Origin: an uncultured Pedosphaera sp.
GTDB lineage: Bacteria; Verrucomicrobiota; Verrucomicrobiia; Limisphaerales; Pedosphaeraceae
Direction of reading: 5' to 3'
Length of the DNA: 64,000 bases
Assembly: GCA_903918755.1 (NCBI GenBank)
Contig: CAIXFN010000039.1
Location: forward strand, 1-64,000
Part shown: piece after piece, positions 46,398 to 54,808 of the stretch
How the letters are laid out: each line of letters starts with the position of its first letter
Numbering within the stretch: position 1 is the first letter of the stretch
The notes under the pieces: model-generated
Told to the model about the DNA's origin: nothing
The model's input: the letters and a program-made list of their open reading frames with translations, nothing else
Databases searched by the model: none
Translations under genes and position numbers: made by a program

Positions 46398-46425
46398 CTT
46401 ATATCGCTGAAATCAGGAGAGTCAA
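46398..46425 (-). promoter_or_regulatory. Sigma-70-type promoter of the polysaccharide export gene
   Basis: On the minus strand, TTGACT (46425-46420), a 16-base spacer and TATAAG (46403-46398) each match the consensus at five of six bases. The start codon is about 75 bases downstream of the -10 element. Confidence 0.55.
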
Positions 46426-46556
46426 AGAAGTTTTTCGCCGGATTTGAGGTTGCGCCCACTCCGCGTCCATGTTACCTACCCTCCCGCAATGAACATTGAA
46501 TTTAATCTGGTGAAGGCGTGTCGGTTTTGCGCCCCAGCCGTCTCTTAAGCCTTTCG

Positions 46557-47666
46557 ATGGACGCACAACCCATACCCTACCTGGATCTTCCCGCCCAACT
46601 CCGCCCTTTGCGGAAGGAACTCGACGCCGTCATCGCCCGCACCCTGGACAATTGCAGCTTCTGCCTTGGCCCGGATGTGGTTGCTTTTGAACGCGAGTTT
46701 GCGAAGTATTGCGGCGCCAAACATGCCTTGGGATTCAACAGTGGTACCAGCGCCCTCCACGTGGCGATGATCCTCCTGAACATCGGCCCGGGCGACGAAG
46801 TCATCACCACTCCCCACACGTTTGTCGCCACCAGTTGGGCGATTTCCTACGTCGGCGCCCGCCCGGTCTACGTGGATATCGACGACACCACTTTCACGAT
46901 CAACCCGGAGCTGGTCGAGCGTGCCATCACGCCGAAGACCAAGGCCATCCTTCCGGTTCACCTTTACGGCCATCCGGCGGATCTCGACCCCTTGCTGGAA
47001 ATTGGCCGCCGTCACAACCTCCCCCTCGTGGAGGATGCCTGCCAGGCGCACGGCGCCAAATACAAAGGCACGACCGTCGGCACCGCCGGCGTCATGTCCG
47101 GTTTCAGTTTTTACCCGGGCAAAAACCTGGGGGCCGCCGGCGAAGGCGGTGCCCTCGTCACCAACAGTGACGCCTTTGCCACCCGGGCGCGTTCCCTGCG
47201 GGAACACGGTTCCACCCAGCGTTATTATCACGACGAAGTTGGTTTCAACTACCGCATGGAAGGCATTCAGGGAGCGGTGCTGGGCGTCAAGTTGCCCCAT
47301 CTCTCCGATTGGACCGCCGGCCGCCGTCGCGTGGCGGAACGCTATCATCGCCTGCTGGCGGATACGCCTCTCCAATTGCCGGTCGAAGCCTCCTGGGCCG
47401 AGAGCGTTTATCACCTTTATGTCGTCCGGCACCCGCGCCGCGAGGAATTGAAGAAGCACCTCGAAGCCAACAAAGTGGGCTGCGCGCTCCACTATCCGCT
47501 GCCGCTGCACTTGCAAAAGTGCTACGCCTCGCTGGGCTACTCGGCGGGTGCCTTCCCGGTGGCCGAAAAGGCCGCCCGCGAATGCCTCAGCCTGCCCATC
47601 TATCCCGAACTGACCGACGCCCAGGTGGATCGCGTCTCTGCCGTCATTCACGAATTCTTTAAGTAA
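46557..47666 (+). CDS. DegT/DnrJ/EryC1/StrS family aminotransferase
   Basis: A 369-residue PLP-dependent enzyme that aminates or epimerises a nucleotide-linked keto-sugar, as in O-antigen or exopolysaccharide precursor synthesis. Motifs are FNSGTSALHVAMILL, EDACQAHGAKY and the Schiff-base lysine in SFYPGKNLGAAGEGG. The C-terminal part YHLYVVRHPRREEL is typical. The start at 46557 gives the usual N-terminus (IPYLDLPAQ); an ATG at 46518 is less likely. It is divergent from the polysaccharide export gene. The exact sugar is unknown. Confidence 0.9.
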   Translation: MDAQPIPYLDLPAQLRPLRKELDAVIARTLDNCSFCLGPDVVAFEREFAKYCGAKHALGFNSGTSALHVAMILLNIGPGDEVITTPHTFVATSWAISYVGARPVYVDIDDTTFTINPELVERAITPKTKAILPVHLYGHPADLDPLLEIGRRHNLPLVEDACQAHGAKYKGTTVGTAGVMSGFSFYPGKNLGAAGEGGALVTNSDAFATRARSLREHGSTQRYYHDEVGFNYRMEGIQGAVLGVKLPHLSDWTAGRRRVAERYHRLLADTPLQLPVEASWAESVYHLYVVRHPRREELKKHLEANKVGCALHYPLPLHLQKCYASLGYSAGAFPVAEKAARECLSLPIYPELTDAQVDRVSAVIHEFFK

Positions 47667-47679
47667 TTCCGTTTCCCAC

Positions 47680-47706
47680 CCCGGGTGGCGCCCCCCGCCA
47701 CCCGGG
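47680..47706. terminator. Strong hairpin between convergent genes
   Basis: A perfect 11-base stem, CCCGGGTGGCG and CGCCACCCGGG, with a five-base all-C loop. It lies 13 bases after the DegT gene stop. There is no T run on either strand, so a Rho-independent role is possible but not typical. Confidence 0.45.
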
Positions 47707-47744
47707 CCTCTCCCGGCTGGCCTGCCGGCCGCGCCTTCGCGCCA

Positions 47745-47763
47745 GCCCCTTAATTGAAGGGGC
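47745..47763. other. Second short hairpin
   Basis: GCCCCTT-AATTG-AAGGGGC forms a perfect seven-base stem between the DegT and M6 protease genes. The rest of 47667-47871 shows no gene. Confidence 0.4.
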
Positions 47764-47871
47764 CGAGGTGACGAGGCTCTGACTTTGCATCTGCGACCAC
47801 CAGAGGATTCCCCAACCTAAGCCCCATCAATCCTCTTCGTCTCCGGCATCCCGGCACCACTTCCGCCGCCC

Positions 47872-49716
47872 TCAATTAAACTCCGTTCCAACTTGGAACG
47901 AAATTCTCCCATCCGGCCAGCGCCGGATATTGGTCAAATACACCGGCAACCCCCCTCCCAGTTGGGAGCGGCTCGTCGGCGTCGTATACGGGGTGAACGC
48001 GTGATTGGCCTCGCACGGAAACGGCACGGAGGTCGGCCAGGCGCGCGGCGCCCCGGGGCCATCTATTCCGTGCGCCGCCTCCAGCCGGGGACGATTTCCC
48101 ACCACCCGCCAAATCAGCAAACCTTCCCCTGGCAGACTTTCGTCAAAACCCGTGTGCCGCCGGTTTTCCAGCAGGAAATATTCGCTGCCATCCCGTCGTG
48201 CCAGGATTTTAAAGCACTCGGTGGAACTGCCTTCGATCGGGGCCAGGACCAGTTTTTGCCGCACCGTGGGATCAATGACCGCCGGCTGCAACCAGCCGAG
48301 TTGTTCCTTGCACCAGGCGGACGGGTGCTGGGGGCGGCCGCCTCCCGTTTGTTGGGACATCAGGCACCAATACCCCAGCCCTTCGGCGCCCGGATTTTCC
48401 GGTCGCGCATACAAATCCGGCCAGCCCAGCAAATGCCCGAATTCATGACAGTAAACACTGATGTCCGCCATGCGGCCATGCCCCTCCGGACAGACCAGCA
48501 TGTTCCACCGGCGGTTGCGGTGCGTCAGCGCGCCCATGTGCGGCCAGTACAGACTCCCCCGGTTGGCGGGGGAATACCGGTCCCCGGCGTAAATGAACAG
48601 CAGCCCGTCAAAATCCGCCAGCGGATCGCCGCCTTCCCGGGTTGCCAATTTATCCAGCACTTCTCGCGGCAGCGCCGGGGAGCGGCTGATGGCGTTCGTG
48701 CCCGTCACATATTCCCCGCGGTTCCGGCTCACCGCGACCCAGTCAAACACCCGCCCCGTGATGCGCAGCGCCCCGGCGGAGGCTTCTTTGTAAAAGTCAT
48801 GCACGCTGCCATACACCATTTGCCCGGTCGGATTCTCCTTGCCCGCGTAACGGTTCGTGCTGAAAAGAAAATCCGTCCAGTCCGCCGGTGTGATTTCCGG
48901 GTTGTGCTTCACATCGGGGAATTCAATGGGAATCACCGCCAGCCGGTAAGTGTCCTTGCGCCAGTAATCCCGTGCGCGGTTCTCCCCGGAATTGGGCAAC
49001 CGGGGTAGTCGGACCTCGATCTTCATTTCCTCCTTTCGCCTTCGGATCTCCAGGCGCAGTCGGTCGCCCGCGGATTTTTCCTCCAGTAACGCGCGGGCGG
49101 TTTCCGCATTGGGCACCGCTTCGCCATCCAACCGCAGCAGGATATCCCCTTCGCGCAGCCCCGCCTCCAACGCCACCGACCCCGCGTTGCACCGCTCCAA
49201 AACCGCGCCTTCCCCTTGTTCCCAGTCCCCAAACCGGACCCCCAGCGAAACGCGCTGCGCGTCGTTCCGCATCGGCCGGCTCGTGGCGGTCAGTAGCGCC
49301 ATGACGGAAATGGCTTTTCCCCCGCGTTCCAGCGTAAGCGGCATGCGTTCGCCTGGCCCACGCATCTGGATCATATTCCGCGCCTCTGCCACGCTCGGGA
49401 CCACCACGCCATCGAGCTTCTGCAGGACGTCCCCGGCGCGCACCCCCGCACTGGCGCCCGGTGAGCCGGGCTCCACCTCTTCCACGAGCAATCGTCCCGC
49501 GTTGTCGGGTGTGAAACTGACCCCCAGGTAACCGGTCAACCCCGTGGGCGTGCGCCCATTCCGCGCAATCGTGGTGGTGATGGCCTGGGCCACCGTGTGG
49601 TAATCGGCCAATCCCGCCTCCACCATCGGGGTGGGGGAGTCGCCCATCCCTCCGCTGGGCCGGGCCAGCCCCAACACCGCCAGGAGGACGCTAAAAAATC
49701 GGCGGTGGTTTCTCAT
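47872..49716 (-). CDS. Secreted M6-like metalloprotease with two PDZ domains
   Basis: A 614-residue exported zinc protease. A signal peptide (about 1-22) is followed by two tandem PDZ domains (about 60-140 and 155-235; LGVSFTPDNAGRLLVEEVEP and LEAGLREGDILLRLDGEAVP). An immune-inhibitor-A/M6-like catalytic domain has H424-E-F-G-H428-L-L-G-W-P-D-L-Y, where the HExxH pair and the following Asp/Tyr bind zinc. A beta-rich C-terminal part follows. M6 enzymes are secreted degradative proteases. PDZ domains in front of an M6 domain are not usual and might steer substrate choice. The start at 49716 begins the signal peptide; a longer frame has none. Confidence 0.88.
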   Translation of the reverse strand: MRNHRRFFSVLLAVLGLARPSGGMGDSPTPMVEAGLADYHTVAQAITTTIARNGRTPTGLTGYLGVSFTPDNAGRLLVEEVEPGSPGASAGVRAGDVLQKLDGVVVPSVAEARNMIQMRGPGERMPLTLERGGKAISVMALLTATSRPMRNDAQRVSLGVRFGDWEQGEGAVLERCNAGSVALEAGLREGDILLRLDGEAVPNAETARALLEEKSAGDRLRLEIRRRKEEMKIEVRLPRLPNSGENRARDYWRKDTYRLAVIPIEFPDVKHNPEITPADWTDFLFSTNRYAGKENPTGQMVYGSVHDFYKEASAGALRITGRVFDWVAVSRNRGEYVTGTNAISRSPALPREVLDKLATREGGDPLADFDGLLFIYAGDRYSPANRGSLYWPHMGALTHRNRRWNMLVCPEGHGRMADISVYCHEFGHLLGWPDLYARPENPGAEGLGYWCLMSQQTGGGRPQHPSAWCKEQLGWLQPAVIDPTVRQKLVLAPIEGSSTECFKILARRDGSEYFLLENRRHTGFDESLPGEGLLIWRVVGNRPRLEAAHGIDGPGAPRAWPTSVPFPCEANHAFTPYTTPTSRSQLGGGLPVYLTNIRRWPDGRISFQVGTEFN

Positions 49717-49771
49717 CGCCCTTCCAGACGCCCCGGCGGGTCGGCTGGTTTCGCCGGGTTTGGGTTGCGGC

Positions 49772-50845
49772 TCAGGCCGTCGCCAGCTCCGGCTTTCCCG
49801 CTTGCGCGAGCGCGGCATGTCCCCAGCGCAACATGCGCTCGGTGACGTCCCAACCCAGGCAGGCATCCGTGATGGATACCCCGGGCCGCAATTCCGAGCG
49901 CGGCCGGGGAAACGGTTGGGCGCCCTCGTGCAGATAACTTTCCACCATCAGACCCGCGAGCGACCGAGTCCCGGACAGGCGCTGCTGAATGACGTCCCGC
50001 CAGACATCTTCCTGCCGCGCATGCTGCTTGAACGAATTCGCATGGCTGCAATCCACCATCATGACCGGGGGCAATCCCGCCTGGGTCAGCTTCTTCTCCG
50101 CGTCCCGGATGCTCGCGGCGTCAAAGTTCGTGAGCGAACGGCCGCCCCGCAGCACCACATGGCCCGCCGGATTGCCCGTCGTCCGGACGATGCTGGTGAA
50201 ACCATCCTGGTCGATCCCCAGAAAACTGTGCGGTCGCATCGCCGCGCCCATGGCGTCGATGGCGATTTGCAGGCTGCCATCCGTGGCATTCTTGAAACCC
50301 ACCGGCATCGACAACCCGCTCGCCATTTCGCGATGCGTCTGGGACTCCGTGGTCCGCGCCCCCACCGCCGCCCAACTGATCAGATCGGCGATGTATTGCG
50401 GGATGATCGGGTCCAGAAATTCCGTGGCCGTGGGCAGACCGCGTTCCGTCACGTCCAGCAGCAGTCGTCGCGCCAGCTTCAAGCCCGTCTCGATATCGTG
50501 CGTGTTATCCAGGTGCGGATCGTTGATCAATCCCTTCCAACCCACTGTGGTCCGCGGTTTCTCAAAATAGACGCGCATCACGATTTCCATCTGGTCGGCC
50601 AGCTCCCGGCGCAATCCGTCGAGCCGGTCCGCGTATTCCAGCGCCCCCGCCGGATCGTGAATGGAGCAGGGGCCGATAACCACCAGCAGTCGGGGATCTT
50701 CCCGGCTCAATATCCGGTTGATCCGGGCGCGGCTGTTCGCCACGGTCGCGCTCGCGGCTTCGGTCAACGGCAGACTGGCCTTCAACGCCCGCGGCGTCGA
50801 CAGTCGCACCAATTCTCTTACATGCAAATCCTGTGTCGGAAACAT
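49772..50845 (-). CDS. aroF: 3-Deoxy-7-phosphoheptulonate synthase (DAHP synthase)
   Basis: A 357-residue class I-alpha DAHP synthase, the first enzyme of the shikimate pathway, joining phosphoenolpyruvate and erythrose 4-phosphate. Motifs include [56 protein letters not shown] and VDCSHANS. The length agrees with AroF/AroG/AroH. There are two possible ATGs, at 50854 and 50845. I prefer 50845 because the -10-like TATAAT at 50858-50853 overlaps the first, which would make the message nearly leaderless. Confidence 0.93.
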   Translation of the reverse strand: MFPTQDLHVRELVRLSTPRALKASLPLTEAASATVANSRARINRILSREDPRLLVVIGPCSIHDPAGALEYADRLDGLRRELADQMEIVMRVYFEKPRTTVGWKGLINDPHLDNTHDIETGLKLARRLLLDVTERGLPTATEFLDPIIPQYIADLISWAAVGARTTESQTHREMASGLSMPVGFKNATDGSLQIAIDAMGAAMRPHSFLGIDQDGFTSIVRTTGNPAGHVVLRGGRSLTNFDAASIRDAEKKLTQAGLPPVMMVDCSHANSFKQHARQEDVWRDVIQQRLSGTRSLAGLMVESYLHEGAQPFPRPRSELRPGVSITDACLGWDVTERMLRWGHAALAQAGKPELATA

Positions 50846-50852
50846 CGACCCC

Positions 50853-50880
50853 ATTATACCAACCCGATTGCCGGTTGAAA
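50853..50880 (-). promoter_or_regulatory. Possible promoter giving a leaderless DAHP synthase message
   Basis: TATAAT (50858-50853, perfect) with a weak TTTCAA -35 (50880-50875) 16 bases upstream. The start would fall at or within a base or two of the ATG at 50845. Confidence 0.4.
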
Positions 50881-50978
50881 GTCCTAATCGGGAGACCCGC
50901 TCCGGTTCCGTTCCCTCGTCGTGCTTTGCCTCGGTTGACTTTTTTGGTATGACTGACGGCGAACCTGATTTTCCAGCC

Positions 50979-52205
50979 ATGCGAATCTTGCGCTTTTCCT
51001 TTCCGACCAATCCTCGATTGGTGGCATTTGTCCGGGTTTTGTTGCTCGCCCTCGTGGTCAATGTCCCGGGTTGTGATGCGGGAGATGCCCCCGTTGGCCG
51101 CGCGACCGTCGGTGTGCTGCTAGCGCCCGTTCCGCCCCTGCCATCGCCGGCGCCCGCCACCGTCCCCGTTCCGCTGCTTCCGTCTTGGGCCTCCGGCTTC
51201 ATTGGCCTGGCCAAAGGTACCGGCGGCGTTCACCTGAAACTGTTGCGCACAGGCACCTCGGAAGTGCGGCTGCCGCTTCCACAGTTGACCCCCGCCCAGA
51301 TTCCTCTCCACTACACCATCGCCACCCCGCCCGGGGCGGTCGGTGCGACTTTCCACCTTCCGGACCGGGTCGGTTCCAATGTTGTTCTGAGCGTCCAACT
51401 CTCCGGCCACCGGAACGATGAAGTTCAAATCAATTGGTCGGCCGTCGTCCTGTTTCCACCCCCTCCGTTCCCCGCTGATCTCCCGGCCTCGCCTGCGGGT
51501 GACTATCTCCCGTCCACGGCTTGCGTTCAATCCACCGCCCCGGCGATCGTCCAATTGGCGGATAAGCTATGGCCGGAAGGCGGTGAGACGCTTGCGTATG
51601 CTGGTCGGATTCAGGAGTTCATCCGCAATTCGAAGCCGCAACAACCCCCCCGTTCCCTCGATGCGGTTGGGATTCTGGCCAGTGGCGCCAACGGGATTTG
51701 CACCGCCAATGCCAACCTGGCCGCCGCCTTGCTGCGCGCCAAAAATGTTCCCGCCCGCTCGCTCGCCGTCATTCCGCTCCTCGGGCGGCGCCTGGAAATG
51801 CACCGCATTGTGGAATATTTTGTAAACGGCGGCTGGCGCGCGTTTGATCCTTCTTCGCTGCGCTCCGAAATCCCCTTGCCTCCCGGGAACGGGATCGTCA
51901 TGGCGACCACCACCGTGGCGGATGAAAACCTGGCCATGCGCCTGCGCCTGGGCACCACGCCCGGTTGCCCTTATGGTCAGGAACTGGAGATTTTGGACTC
52001 GGGCATCACCCTCATGGGCCAGGACTTCTTCTGGACCCTCGGGGAGTCCGGGGCGGGATTCTTCGCCCCCCCTGCCGCGGTGGACGCCGCCCGCCAGGAG
52101 TGGTTGCGCTTCCTCGCCACCGGCCGCATCAGCGCCGCGCAAACCGCCGCGGCCCAGGCTACCAACGCCGCCAGTTTTACGGCCGCCTGGCCGGGTTTGC
52201 CTTGA
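50979..52205 (+). CDS. Transglutaminase-like lipoprotein
   Basis: A 408-residue exported protein with a lipobox (VNVPGC, Cys32) and a Pro-rich segment. A beta-rich region (about 60-185) is followed by a transglutaminase/protease-like core with C241 ([15 protein letters not shown]), H275 (MHRIVEYF) and D290 (RAFDPSS). The Cys-His-Asp spacing fits the fold. Such domains act as cysteine proteases or amidases, or cross-link proteins; substrate unknown. I set the start at 50979 because the lipoprotein signal begins there; an in-frame ATG at 50949 is possible. It is divergent from the DAHP synthase gene. Confidence 0.78.
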   Translation: MRILRFSFPTNPRLVAFVRVLLLALVVNVPGCDAGDAPVGRATVGVLLAPVPPLPSPAPATVPVPLLPSWASGFIGLAKGTGGVHLKLLRTGTSEVRLPLPQLTPAQIPLHYTIATPPGAVGATFHLPDRVGSNVVLSVQLSGHRNDEVQINWSAVVLFPPPPFPADLPASPAGDYLPSTACVQSTAPAIVQLADKLWPEGGETLAYAGRIQEFIRNSKPQQPPRSLDAVGILASGANGICTANANLAAALLRAKNVPARSLAVIPLLGRRLEMHRIVEYFVNGGWRAFDPSSLRSEIPLPPGNGIVMATTTVADENLAMRLRLGTTPGCPYGQELEILDSGITLMGQDFFWTLGESGAGFFAPPAAVDAARQEWLRFLATGRISAAQTAAAQATNAASFTAAWPGLP

Positions 52206-52313
52206 CGGTGTTGCTGTCAGAACCTGCGCGCGGGCTCCCGTCGCCGAAATGCCCGGCCGCCGCCTTTTCGCTTCCCGGTCAAGTAGTCCTCGACAAATGC
52301 GTGTTTTCAACGC

Positions 52314-53399
52314 ATGCTGATGAAGCCTCAGCACCTCATGAGAACCGGTAAAGACCTCATTTTGGCAACCAAGCCGTTTGCAGTGGACTCCCCTGTGAAA
52401 AGCTGGTGGTACGTACTTTCCACGGGCGGCCTGCTGGCGCTGGCGGTGGCCGGGACGTTTACCCACTTTCATCCCGTCATCCGCCTGGGTTTCAGTCTGC
52501 TCACCGGCTTGCTCACTTTGCGTTTCTTCGTCATTTATCATGACCAGCAACACGAGGCGATTCTGTCCCATTCCCGGCTGGCGGAAGTTTTGATGCAGGT
52601 TTTCGGCGTGCTCGTGCTCAGCCCCAGCAGCGTCTGGCGGAGTTCCCACAACCACCATCACAATCATAATTCCAAGCTCCGGGGCTCCAACATCGGCTCG
52701 TTCCCCATCATGACGCGGGACAATTTCCTGAAATCCTCCCGGGGCAAACGCTTCCGCTACCTCTTCATGCGCCATCCCCTGACCATTTTGTTCGGGTATG
52801 TTTTTGTGTTCTTTTACGGCATGTGCCTGTATCCCTTTCTGAACAAACCCCGCGAGCACTGGGATGGCTTGGTTGCCGCGGTTTTGCACGTCGCCATTAT
52901 TGTGGGCGTCACCTGGTTCCTCGGCTGGACCACCTTGTGTTTTGCGGTCTTGTTGCCCTTCTTCATTGCCGATGCCATTGGCACCTATTTATTTTACGCC
53001 CAACATAATTTTCCCGGTGTTTCCTTCCGGGACAGCGCCGGCTGGACCTACGACAAGGCCGCTCTCGAATCTTCCAGCTACATGAAGACCGGCCGGGTGG
53101 CGGCCTGGTTTACCGCGAATATCGGTTATCATCACATCCACCATTTGAACGCCCGGATTCCTTTCTACCGGCTGCCCGAAGTGTTCCACACCCTGCGGGA
53201 GGTCAGCCAGCCGCGCATCACCACTTTGCATCCCCTGGAAATCCTGCGCTGCCTGCGCTTGAAAGTTTGGGACGTGGACGCCCAGCAAATGATCGGGGTC
53301 CGCGGTCTGAAACTCGCTCCGGTTCCCGTTCCGCATCCCGCCGTGGTTGCAAACGTCGATCTCCGGCCCAAAATCCGGATCACCTCCAAACCCCGCTAG
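52314..53399 (+). CDS. Membrane fatty acid desaturase
   Basis: A 361-residue di-iron membrane desaturase or hydroxylase. Its three histidine boxes are H76-D-Q-Q-H80, H112-N-H-H-H-N-H (around 112-118) and GYHHIHHLN near 268. Hydrophobic spans lie before and between them, giving about four transmembrane helices. Such enzymes introduce double bonds into membrane acyl chains or modify carotenoids. Start uncertain: ATGs at 52314, 52320 and 52338 are all possible and none has a good ribosome binding site. The gene ends 13 bases before lpxD. Confidence 0.85.
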   Translation: MLMKPQHLMRTGKDLILATKPFAVDSPVKSWWYVLSTGGLLALAVAGTFTHFHPVIRLGFSLLTGLLTLRFFVIYHDQQHEAILSHSRLAEVLMQVFGVLVLSPSSVWRSSHNHHHNHNSKLRGSNIGSFPIMTRDNFLKSSRGKRFRYLFMRHPLTILFGYVFVFFYGMCLYPFLNKPREHWDGLVAAVLHVAIIVGVTWFLGWTTLCFAVLLPFFIADAIGTYLFYAQHNFPGVSFRDSAGWTYDKAALESSSYMKTGRVAAWFTANIGYHHIHHLNARIPFYRLPEVFHTLREVSQPRITTLHPLEILRCLRLKVWDVDAQQMIGVRGLKLAPVPVPHPAVVANVDLRPKIRITSKPR

Positions 53400-53412
53400 T
53401 TTTCCGCCTGCT

Positions 53413-54462
53413 ATGATGACTTTCACCGCCGCGCAGATTGCGGAACAACTCCGTGGTGAAGTCCTCGGTGACCCCGCCGTCCAGATCACCGGCATTGCCC
53501 CGGCGGACGCCGCTCAGCCTGGCGATCTCACGTTTGCGGAGAAGGAATCCTATCTCGCCGCCGCCGAGGCCAGTCCGGCCGCCGCGATTCTCGTTCCCCG
53601 CGAGTTCACCTCCGCCACCAAGACGCTCATCCGCGTCGCCAACCCGCGGGTCGCGGTCGCCCGGTTGTTGCCCCTGCTTTTCCCCCCGGAACAGCCCGCG
53701 CCCGGGATAGACCCCACTGCGCGCATTGATGCCACCGCCCAGGTGGATCCCACCGCCTCCGTCGGCCCCCATTGCGTGGTCGGTCCGCGCGCGCGCATCG
53801 GCGCCCGCTCCGTCTTGCAGGGCGGCAATCACGTCGGCGCGGATTGTCAGCTCGGCGATGATGTGAACCTCTTCCCGAACGTGGTGCTCTATCCCCGCTG
53901 CCAGGTGGGTCATCGGGTCCGCATCCACGCCGGCAGCGTGATCGGTTCCGACGGTTACGGGTATGTCTTCGACGAAGGCCGCCACCGCAAGGTTTTGCAG
54001 GTCGGTTATGTGGTCATCCAGGACGACGTGGAAATCGGCGCCAACGCCGCCATTGATCGCGGCGCCCTCGGCGTCACCTTCATCGGCGCAGGCACCAAGA
54101 TTGACAATCTGGTCCATGTCGCCCACAACGTAACCATCGGTAAACACTGCCTGGTCATGGGGCAGGTGGGCTTCGCCGGCAGCACCCGCTTGGGAGATTA
54201 TTGTGTGATCGCCTCCCAATCTGGCATTGCCGGGCATTTGAAGTTGGGAAATCAAGCCACCGTGGGCGCCAAATCCGGTGTCATGCGCGACGTGCCGGAC
54301 AAAGGCACCGTGCTCGGCATCCCTGCCGCCCCGGACAAACAAGCCAAACGCCAGTTCATCGCCATCCAGCAATTGCCTGAAATGGTCCACCGCCTCCGCG
54401 ACCTCGAAAAACAGGTGCAAGACCTCCAAGCCAAACTGGCACCCCCGCTTCCCGCCGCCTGA
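53413..54462 (+). CDS. lpxD: UDP-3-O-acylglucosamine N-acyltransferase LpxD
   Basis: A 349-residue lipid A biosynthesis enzyme that adds the second hydroxyacyl chain. An N-terminal uridine-binding domain (about 1-100, GDLTFAEKESYL) is followed by a left-handed beta helix of hexapeptide repeats (about 105-300). The catalytic histidine lies in LVHVAHNVTIGKHCLVMGQV. The C-terminal helix (about 325-345) is the ACP recognition region. Length is typical. Tandem ATGs at 53413 and 53416. Other lpx genes are not in the window. Confidence 0.95.
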   Translation: MMTFTAAQIAEQLRGEVLGDPAVQITGIAPADAAQPGDLTFAEKESYLAAAEASPAAAILVPREFTSATKTLIRVANPRVAVARLLPLLFPPEQPAPGIDPTARIDATAQVDPTASVGPHCVVGPRARIGARSVLQGGNHVGADCQLGDDVNLFPNVVLYPRCQVGHRVRIHAGSVIGSDGYGYVFDEGRHRKVLQVGYVVIQDDVEIGANAAIDRGALGVTFIGAGTKIDNLVHVAHNVTIGKHCLVMGQVGFAGSTRLGDYCVIASQSGIAGHLKLGNQATVGAKSGVMRDVPDKGTVLGIPAAPDKQAKRQFIAIQQLPEMVHRLRDLEKQVQDLQAKLAPPLPAA

Positions 54463-54504
54463 CCCCCGGCGTCCCGTCCGAGGTTTCGCGTTCCGCCTTC
54501 CCCG

Positions 54505-54537
54505 GCCTGCGAAGCTTCCGAGCGAAGCATTGCAGGC
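54505..54537. other. Long imperfect hairpin after lpxD
   Basis: Outer arms GCCTGC (54505-54510) and GCAGGC (54532-54537) and inner arms GCTTC (54514-54518) and GAAGC (54524-54528) stack around a five-base loop, with a three-base internal mismatch zone. It may act as a terminator or be another hairpin repeat unit; there is no T run. Confidence 0.4.
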
Positions 54538-54675
54538 GATCTGCCCAGCCTAGCTCCCAGCGAAGTCGGATCCCTTCGCCCACCCCGCCCAAGGTCACCG
54601 AAAGCACAGCCAGGGAATGGATTGGGAGAACCGGCGGCCGTTCCTCAGTTCAGTCTGGACTCTTCTTTTTCTATC

Positions 54676-54757
54676 GTGTTCTTTGTGTCCTATTGTGCCA
54701 ATTGTCCCCTTCCGGTCGGACCACGGGGGTTTTGCCACCAAAGGTCACAAAGAGCAC
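54676..54757. repeat. Inverted repeat with CTTTGTG words
   Basis: A 25-base arm at 54676-54700 pairs with 54733-54757 at 20 of 25 positions; both contain the word TCTTTGTG. Strings of the type CACAAAG-N-CACAAAG recur between genes in many PVC-group and other genomes. Here two copies face each other around a 32-base spacer. Confidence 0.45.
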
Positions 54758-54808
54758 ATAAGGGGAGCCAATCGGGAGAAGCGTCGGTCGCTGCTCCCGT
54801 GCCCACGC

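Larger units (their letters stand above)
54463..54808. other. Gene-free stretch with hairpins and a dispersed-type repeat
   Basis: These 346 bases lie between lpxD and the convergent S10 peptidase. No gene is visible. They contain the hairpin at 54505-54537 and the inverted repeat at 54676-54757, annotated separately. Confidence 0.6.
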
